Assembly (NCBI RefSeq): GCF_014645355.1
Contig: NZ_BMLS01000006.1
Span: forward strand, 173,759-237,758
Reading direction: 5' to 3'
Source of the DNA: Bowmanella pacifica
Lineage (GTDB): Bacteria > Pseudomonadota > Gammaproteobacteria > Enterobacterales > Alteromonadaceae
Length of the DNA stretch: 64,000 nt
The translations under genes and the position numbers were made by a program. Shown here in pieces: positions 58,572 to 64,000 of this stretch (positions within the stretch are counted from its first letter, which is position 1; the number at the start of each line of letters is the position of its first letter). The notes beneath the pieces are model-generated. The model was not told the origin of the DNA. It saw only the letters and a list, made by a program, of their open reading frames with translations, and made no database searches.

Positions 58572-59909
58572 ATGAAACAGTTTGAAGTGAATTTTGACGG
58601 ACTGGTGGGTCCTACTCATAATTACGCCGGCCTGTCCTTTGGTAACGTGGCTTCCCTGAGTAATGCCAAATCAAACAGCAGCCCCAAACAAGCCGCGAAA
58701 CAGGGCTTGATGAAAATGAAAGCGCTGGCTGATATGGGTATGCAACAAGGCGTGCTGGCACCACAAGAACGCCCGGACATGCTGACATTGCGCAGGCTGG
58801 GCTTTACCGGCACCGACGCCCAGGTTCTGGAGAAAGCCGCTAAGCAAGCTCCGGCTATTTTTCTGGCCTGCTGTTCCGCCTCCAGCATGTGGACCGCCAA
58901 CGCCGCTACTGTTTCCCCGAGCGCCGATACCGCAGATGGCCGTGTGCACTTCACCCCCGCTAACCTGACTAACAAGTTTCATCGTTCGCTGGAGCCAGAC
59001 GTCACGGGCCGCATTCTAAAGGCAACCTTTGCCGATGAGCGTTATTTCCAGCATCACGCCCATTTACCGGACAATGAGCACTTTGGCGACGAAGGCGCAG
59101 CAAATCACACACGCCTGTGCCGGGATTACGGTTATGCCGGTGTAGAGATGTTTGTCTACGGCCGGTATGCCTTTGACGGCAGTAAACCTGCCCCCACCCG
59201 TTATCCTGCTCGTCAAACGCTGGAAGCCTGTCAGGCCATCGCCCGCTTACATGGTCTGAGCGATGAAGGTGTGGTGTATGTTCAACAGAACCCGGATGTC
59301 ATTGACCAGGGCGTATTCCACAACGACGTGATTGCCGTCGGCAACCGTAACGTGCTGTTCTACCATGAGCAGGCGTTTTACAACACCCAAGCAGCCCTGG
59401 CTGAGATTCAGCAAAAATACGGTGACGAAAAGCTGCACTTTATCCAGGTAAATACCAGCGAAGTCAGTGTTGAAGACGCGGTTAAAACCTATTTATTTAA
59501 CACTCAGATTATCAGCCTGCCTGACGGTGATATGGCCATTATCGCTCCCACCGAGTGCCAGGAAAACACTGCGGTTAAGCGTTATCTGGATAAGCTTGTC
59601 ACGCTAGACACGCCTATTAAACAAGTGCATTACTTTGATGTTAAGCAAAGTATGCGCAATGGCGGTGGCCCGGCCTGTCTGCGCCTGCGCGTGGCCCTGA
59701 CCGAAAAAGAAGTGGATGCGGTTAATCCCAATACCCTGATGAACGATAGCTTGTTTGCGCGTCTGAACCTATGGGTAGATAAGCATTATCGTGATGAACT
59801 CAGCTTTGATGACCTGCGTGATCCGCAACTTCTGAGCGAATCACGCAGCGCCCTGGATGAACTGACACAAATCCTCAAACTAGGGTCTGTATATCCCTTC
59901 CAGCGCTAA
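58572..59909 (+). CDS. astB: N-succinylarginine dihydrolase
   Basis: Second step of the arginine succinyltransferase pathway: N2-succinylarginine to succinylornithine, ammonia and CO2. 445 residues, near 447 in E. coli. [20 protein letters not shown] at the start, [39 protein letters not shown] and catalytic Cys in [20 protein letters not shown]. The other ast genes are not in the window, so astB is separated from them here. Confidence 0.96.
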   Translation: MKQFEVNFDGLVGPTHNYAGLSFGNVASLSNAKSNSSPKQAAKQGLMKMKALADMGMQQGVLAPQERPDMLTLRRLGFTGTDAQVLEKAAKQAPAIFLACCSASSMWTANAATVSPSADTADGRVHFTPANLTNKFHRSLEPDVTGRILKATFADERYFQHHAHLPDNEHFGDEGAANHTRLCRDYGYAGVEMFVYGRYAFDGSKPAPTRYPARQTLEACQAIARLHGLSDEGVVYVQQNPDVIDQGVFHNDVIAVGNRNVLFYHEQAFYNTQAALAEIQQKYGDEKLHFIQVNTSEVSVEDAVKTYLFNTQIISLPDGDMAIIAPTECQENTAVKRYLDKLVTLDTPIKQVHYFDVKQSMRNGGGPACLRLRVALTEKEVDAVNPNTLMNDSLFARLNLWVDKHYRDELSFDDLRDPQLLSESRSALDELTQILKLGSVYPFQR

Positions 59910-59921
59910 GCTCATCCTTAA

Positions 59922-59951
59922 GAAGGCGGGCTGTTATGCCCGCTTTTTGTT
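59922..59951 (+). terminator. Terminator of astB
   Basis: GGCGGGC-tgttat-GCCCGCTTTTTGTTA; stem of six to seven pairs followed by five Ts, 15-40 bases after the astB stop. Confidence 0.8.
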
Positions 59952-59963
59952 ATCCCTTGCTAA

Positions 59964-60458
59964 TTAAAACGACTCTCCCCGCACAGCGGCCTCTATCTTG
60001 GCTACATCAATTTTTTGCATAGTCATCATGGCATTAAAGGCGCGTTTAGCAGCCTGGCGATCGCTGCTGGTATAGGCTTTGGTCAGCACCACCGGCGTAA
60101 TCTGCCAGGAAATTCCCCACTTATCCTTACACCAGCCGCAATCACTCTCCTGGCCACCATGACTGACAATGGCCTCCCAGTACCTATCCGTTTCTTGCTG
60201 ATCTTGGGTGGCAACCTGAAATGAAAAGGACTCATTGTGCTGCATGCCCGGCCCGGCATTAAGACCAAGACAGGGAATGCCCATAACAGTGAACTCTACC
60301 GTTAACACATTACCCTGCTTACCCGCAGGATAATCCCCGGGCGCGCGATGCACAGCGTTAACAAAAGAGTCTGGAAAGACTTCAGCATAAAATCGTGCCG
60401 CTTCATCGGCATCTTGCTCATACCAGAGGCAAATAGTGTTCTTGGCAATATCGGTCAT
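59964..60458 (-). CDS. VOC/PhnB-like protein
   Basis: 164 residues. Glyoxalase-fold protein of the PhnB/3-demethylubiquinone-like group: TICLWYEQDADEAARFYAEV, FTVMGIPCLGLNAGPGMQHN and CGWCKDKWGISWQITP. The C-terminal extension KRAFNAMMTMQKIDVAKIEA is typical of this subfamily. Function unknown. Convergent with astB. AAGGAGAAAGT precedes the ATG, so the start is firm. Confidence 0.87.
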   Translation of the reverse strand: MTDIAKNTICLWYEQDADEAARFYAEVFPDSFVNAVHRAPGDYPAGKQGNVLTVEFTVMGIPCLGLNAGPGMQHNESFSFQVATQDQQETDRYWEAIVSHGGQESDCGWCKDKWGISWQITPVVLTKAYTSSDRQAAKRAFNAMMTMQKIDVAKIEAAVRGESF

Positions 60459-60659
60459 AGTACTTTCTCCTTATGATTACAGAAAACGAATGCAAACCTC
60501 GTTATTGCGTAAACGAACAGGACACCAGCAATTCGACAGGCGCAGCGATGATTTCAACGAAAAACATCCACTGTTAGGCAAATTTCGTCTGGATATGGTC
60601 GATAGTCATCCCATTCTGCTAACAGTTGGCTCATCGGCATCGAACAACCGCCCTACTTT

Positions 60660-61062
60660 CTAGATTTTTCTGGAAGCAGTAGTTCTATAAACAACATAAA
60701 GCATCAAAGCACCGCTAATCAGTGTGGCAAATAAGCTGGTGTAAGCACCGGTAGACAGCCCCATATAGATAGCTACGCCAGCACCAGTCATATAGACAAT
60801 ACAAGCGGTTAGAAATTTATATGAAGGGGCTGTGATACATGGGAGCAGTACAACAAGTACTGCTGCGAGTGCAGGAAAAAAGAGCAGTGAAACAGTCTTC
60901 ACAGGCTGCATATAAGGAGCAAAAACAGGTTTCTGAAATCAGGTACTGAGCAGGACACAGCGTTTCGGCAATCATTATAACGCCCATCCCCAAAAACAAG
61001 GCGATAAAGTACCCCGCCAGGGAGACTGGAGCGACTAAAATCCAGCGTAAAAACCTGCTCAT
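60660..61062 (-). pseudogene. Small membrane protein split by a one-base frameshift
   Basis: The frame starting at 61062 reads MSRFLRWILVAPVSLAGYFI, then LFLGMGVIMIAET and TCF before running into an unlikely Cys-rich tail. The frame ending at 60660 reads MQPVKTVSLLFFPALAAVLV, then TACIVYMTGAGVAIYMGL. Removing one A from the AAAAA run at 60921-60925 joins them as ETCFAPYMQPVKT and gives a continuous product of about 133 residues with four membrane segments. No family recognised. Either a real lesion or a homopolymer error. Confidence 0.55.
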
Positions 61063-61393
61063 AAACTGTCGAAAATCCCTTTACGTTATTAGCCAAAGAT
61101 ACCGATGCACATTTGACATGTAAACGTGAAACAAGGCTTTATGTTCCACGCACTTTCGCTTTCGTTCTTTTAACCACGACCGACACAAAGAGCTCGACGA
61201 GACAAGCAAAGACGTCAACAGCTGTATGTTTCGTACCTTGATATAAATTTCCTTTAAGGTGGCAAGAAACCAATTAAACGCCACCCGCTTAGGCTTTCGA
61301 CCTAAACTATCCGGGCAGATAAAATCGCAGCCATTAAAAAAGGGGAAGACATCACTGCCTTCCCCTTAATACTATGGGTAAGTTTAAAAAGAC
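61063..61393. other. Gene-free stretch after the GAPDH gene
   Basis: Contains the GAPDH terminator (61335-61368) and, at 61170-61203, a copy of the degenerate repeat (TTAACCACGACCGACACAAA, then GAGCTCGACGAG). An open frame of 67 codons on the minus strand shows no family features and is not accepted as a gene. Confidence 0.4.
61335..61368 (-). terminator. Terminator of the GAPDH gene
   Basis: On the minus strand AAGGGGAAG-gcagtgatgt-CTTCCCCTT is followed by TTTTAATGG; lies about 26 bases past the stop. Confidence 0.8.
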
Positions 61394-62851
61394 TTAACCA
61401 ATCTGCTTACTGGCCGGCAGAGTTGGCACAGGCTGGCCAGCCATATCCTGAACTACGCGCATAACCTGGCAACTGTAGCCAAACTCATTGTCGTACCAAA
61501 CGTACAAGGTGGCACGGTCACCGGAAGCGATGGTGGCCTGCGAGTCCACAACTGAAGCAAAACGTGAGCCGACCAAATCCGTAGACACCAGCTCGGTTGA
61601 TGCAGTGAAATCAATCTGGTGCTGCAAGTCTGAGAACAGCGCAGTTTCACGCAAGAACTCGTTAATGTCTTCGCGGTCGGTTTCTTTATTCAGATTCAGG
61701 TTCAGAATGGCCAAGGACACGTTAGGCGTGGGCACTCGGATGGCATTGCCCGTCAGTTTACCTTCCAACTTAGGATAGGCCTTGGATACCGCCTTAGCCG
61801 CCCCCGTTTCGGTGATGACCATGTTAAGTGGCGCAGCACGACCACGACGCTCAGCTTTATGGAAGTTATCAATCAGGTTCTGGTCATTGGTGTAGGAGTG
61901 CACGGTTTCTACGTGACCATTTTTAATGCCATAGTGCTCATCCAGCGCCTTCAACACTGGGGTGATGGCATTGGTAGTACAGCTGGCTGCCGATACGATG
62001 TTATCACCAGCTTCAATATCGCCGTGGTTAACACCGTATACGATATTTTTGATATCCCCTTTACCTGGCGCGGTCAGCAAGACTTTTTTCGCGCCTTTAG
62101 ATTGCAGGTGCTGTGACAGGCCGTCACGATCACGCCACATACCGGTATTGTCGATGACAATGGCATTATCGATACCGTACTGGGTGTAATCCACCTCGGC
62201 CGGACTGTTAGCATAGATCACCTGAATATAAGCACCATTGGCTTTAAGGGCACTACGCTCTTTATCTACCGTAATACTGCCATTGAAGGGGCCATGCACG
62301 GAATCTCGGCGCAGCAAGCTGGCACGCTTTTCCAGGTCACCGTCTTTACCACCACGCACCACAATGGCGCGCAGACGCAGTTTGTTATTCTTGCCATGAC
62401 GTTCAATCAGCAAGCGCGCTAGCAAACGACCGATACGTCCAAAACCATACAACACCACATCCTGAGGTGCCTGGTTGTCATCACGATCAACAATCTCGGC
62501 CAACTCTTCACGCAGGTAGGCCTGTAAATCACTGCCCTTACCTTCGCCGTAATGATAGTTATAAGCCAATTTACCCAGGTCAATTCTCGCCGGGGCCAGC
62601 TTCATTTCGCTGATGGCTTCCAGTAAAGGCCAGCTTTCGCGCAGACGCAGCTTTTCACCCGTGTGTAAACGCACGGTACGGTGGGCCTTGATAATATCAA
62701 TGCTGTTGGCACCCAATAGCGGGCGACCGTACAACGTCACCTCAATGGCTTTGTCACGATGTAATTTGCCCAGCAAGGGTTGCATTTTTTCGGCATACTC
62801 TTGTCTTTCCTGCCAGCTATTGAGTAACTCTTGTTCATGTTGATGATTCAT
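61394..62851 (-). CDS. Glyceraldehyde-3-phosphate dehydrogenase, long form
   Basis: 485 residues: a 125-residue N-terminal extension precedes a complete GAPDH. The NAD-binding part begins with VVLYGFGRIGRLLARLLIER, the catalytic Cys is in SAASCTTNAITPVLKAL, with NAIRVPTPNVSLAILNL and YDNEFGYSCQVMRVV in the catalytic domain. Long-form GAPDHs occur in Shewanella, Vibrio and Alteromonas beside shorter GapA; whether this one serves glycolysis or gluconeogenesis is not shown by the sequence. Divergent from the DUF2989 gene. Confidence 0.93.
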   Translation of the reverse strand: MNHQHEQELLNSWQERQEYAEKMQPLLGKLHRDKAIEVTLYGRPLLGANSIDIIKAHRTVRLHTGEKLRLRESWPLLEAISEMKLAPARIDLGKLAYNYHYGEGKGSDLQAYLREELAEIVDRDDNQAPQDVVLYGFGRIGRLLARLLIERHGKNNKLRLRAIVVRGGKDGDLEKRASLLRRDSVHGPFNGSITVDKERSALKANGAYIQVIYANSPAEVDYTQYGIDNAIVIDNTGMWRDRDGLSQHLQSKGAKKVLLTAPGKGDIKNIVYGVNHGDIEAGDNIVSAASCTTNAITPVLKALDEHYGIKNGHVETVHSYTNDQNLIDNFHKAERRGRAAPLNMVITETGAAKAVSKAYPKLEGKLTGNAIRVPTPNVSLAILNLNLNKETDREDINEFLRETALFSDLQHQIDFTASTELVSTDLVGSRFASVVDSQATIASGDRATLYVWYDNEFGYSCQVMRVVQDMAGQPVPTLPASKQIG

Positions 62852-63064
62852 GCACTCGACCTTTACGACTAAATTGAATGTTGTAGGGTTGTGTTTGACA
62901 AGAGGCTTCTAAAATTGGCCTGCTCCTTGGCTTTGTCAAAAACGGCCGCTATTTTAAAGAAACAAGGGGCAGTCGCCAAATTGTGCTAAAGTTTCAGCTT
63001 TAGGCAAAATAGCTGATTTATAGGGAAATTATCAGTAAACTTCTTTCATTTTCCGGGAGTTATT

Positions 63065-63859
63065 ATGGGCAGAATTTCGCCCCTGCTGTTGCTGCTATTG
63101 TTGTCCGGCTGCGACTCTTTCAACCAGATTAATGTCAAGGATATCTGCGAGCAGAATCCACAAATGTGCAGCGACCTAAACCCGGACGGTTGGTGTCGGG
63201 CCGAGAAGGCTAACATCATCAAACACCGTTTTGAGCAAAGCCATAGCCCTTCGGATAAGCTTAACTACGATTTACTGCTGGACTTTGAGCAGTATAAAAA
63301 GTGTATCGCCAAAGCCTCGCAGATTGAACATATCAAGCTCAAAGAGAAGAAAACGGAACGGGTTAAGGGACTGCTGACCGCAGAGCGGGAGCTGAAACGT
63401 CTGGCTGCCGAAACCCGAGACTCCATGTCGCCACACCTGCTCTACTACCACTGGTCGCGCTTTCACAACGACAAAGCGCTTAAACACTTCTTGGAGTATG
63501 AGAAAACCAATCGCTTACAGTACCCGGAAATGCAGGTAGCGTTGGCAACTTACTACATCAAGTTTGATCGGCCGAAAACCATCCAACTGCTTTATCATGC
63601 CTTGGAGCTGTATAAGAAAAACGATGAGGTTGACCCGGAAATTTTCCGCAGCCTGACCAGTTTATTTATGAAAGAAGAGCAATATGACTGGGCCTACTTG
63701 TGGGGATTTGCTGGTCTGGAGTTTGGTGTCGATGATTTGGATTTAACCAGTTTAGAAGCCCTACTTATTCAGCAGTCTCGACAGTTGAAACCTATCCAGC
63801 AACAAGCTGAATCTTATGTCGAGATGATTGAAAACGGACAATTTATGGCACCACAATAA
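63065..63859 (+). CDS. DUF2989 lipoprotein
   Basis: 264 residues. Signal peptide with lipobox LLLLLSGC (Cys about 16). The mature part is helical and charged (ICEQNPQMCSDLNPDGWCRA, EQYKKCIAKASQIEHIKLKE, DSMSPHLLYYHWSRFHNDKA), matching DUF2989, which is found in Alteromonadales and Vibrionales. Function unknown; TPR-like repeats are suggested by ALATYYIKFDRPKTIQLLYH and DWAYLWGFAGLEFG. CGGGAG precedes the ATG. Divergent from the GAPDH gene. Confidence 0.85.
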   Translation: MGRISPLLLLLLLSGCDSFNQINVKDICEQNPQMCSDLNPDGWCRAEKANIIKHRFEQSHSPSDKLNYDLLLDFEQYKKCIAKASQIEHIKLKEKKTERVKGLLTAERELKRLAAETRDSMSPHLLYYHWSRFHNDKALKHFLEYEKTNRLQYPEMQVALATYYIKFDRPKTIQLLYHALELYKKNDEVDPEIFRSLTSLFMKEEQYDWAYLWGFAGLEFGVDDLDLTSLEALLIQQSRQLKPIQQQAESYVEMIENGQFMAPQ

Positions 63860-63930
63860 CCGCCAACTAGTGCCTATTTCTGAAAGTGACTTTCAGAAAA
63901 ATATTTATAAAAAAGCCAGCTTAATGCTTA

Positions 63931-63963
63931 ATGCCAGTCAGTTAAGCTGACTGGCATTTTTCT
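63931..63963 (+). terminator. Terminator after the DUF2989 gene
   Basis: Perfect 11-bp stem ATGCCAGTCAG-ttaag-CTGACTGGCAT followed by TTTTTC, 72 bases past the stop. Confidence 0.85.
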
Positions 63964-64000
63964 TTGTGGGGTATTTATTGGGTTTTCTCCTGACCACCCG

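Noticed and set aside
60490..60663. 57-codon open frame between the VOC gene and the split membrane-protein gene
   Set aside because: No ribosome site, no recognised family and unremarkable composition; not accepted as a gene.
61081..61284. 67-codon open frame on the minus strand
   Set aside because: It overlaps a degenerate repeat copy and shows no family features.

Overview
The window looks like a chromosome segment of a marine or aquatic gammaproteobacterium, most likely Alteromonadales (Alteromonadaceae-like). The evidence is the mix of genes: cmoAB, a LiuR-controlled leucine-degradation operon (liuRABCDE), a CrbS/CrbR-type acetate-switch pair, a long-form GAPDH next to a DUF2989 lipoprotein, an EAL-HDOD protein, and a moa operon with a Moco-RNA-like leader. 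No tRNA, rRNA, IS element, phage or CRISPR array was seen. The genus is inferred from gene content only.

Layout. 1-1463: pheST (minus, pheT cut by the left edge). 1889-5950: EAL/HDOD protein, M14-type peptidase, cmoA-cmoB. 6022-12015: accessory genes (acyltransferase, YdeI-like protein, LysE exporter, AraC regulator, glyoxalase-fold protein, two alpha/beta hydrolases, and a GFA-family gene broken by one amber codon). 12227-15538: a 1103-residue exported beta-propeller/amidohydrolase fusion. About 15860-17150: two small genes arranged like integron cassettes, with one well-formed attC site between them and no integrase in view. 17626-19916: moaA-moaC-moaD-moaE behind a Moco-riboswitch-like leader, then a gene-free stretch with an orphan minus-strand terminator. 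20664-24631: MATE pump, amber-interrupted YciI-like gene, large PLP decarboxylase. 24766-33212: thiolase diverging from liuRABCDE, which takes isovaleryl-CoA to acetoacetate and acetyl-CoA.

34276-44235 is the most unusual part. It holds two DUF4402 secreted subunits, a PapD-like chaperone, a large usher-like outer-membrane protein ending in a SPOR-like segment, two paralogous SPOR-like lipoproteins, four FlgO-like proteins and one unknown protein. It looks like a non-classical chaperone-usher surface-fibre system with its own envelope-anchoring parts; no flagellar gene is present.

44431-48416: an SSS-transporter/hybrid histidine kinase and a LuxR-type response regulator (CrbS/CrbR-like), convergent. 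48513-55276: a TonB-dependent receptor diverging from GntP permease, a secreted MetX-like hydrolase, an exported PHB depolymerase-like esterase and 3-hydroxybutyrate dehydrogenase. Together these form a likely locus for using external polyhydroxybutyrate or its oligomers, and the acetyl-CoA produced fits the neighbouring acetate-switch regulators. 55357-63859: topA, astB, a VOC protein, a frameshifted small membrane protein, long GAPDH and a DUF2989 lipoprotein.

Three genes (GFA, YciI, small membrane protein) are each broken by a single base-level lesion. These are either recent pseudogenes or sequence errors.
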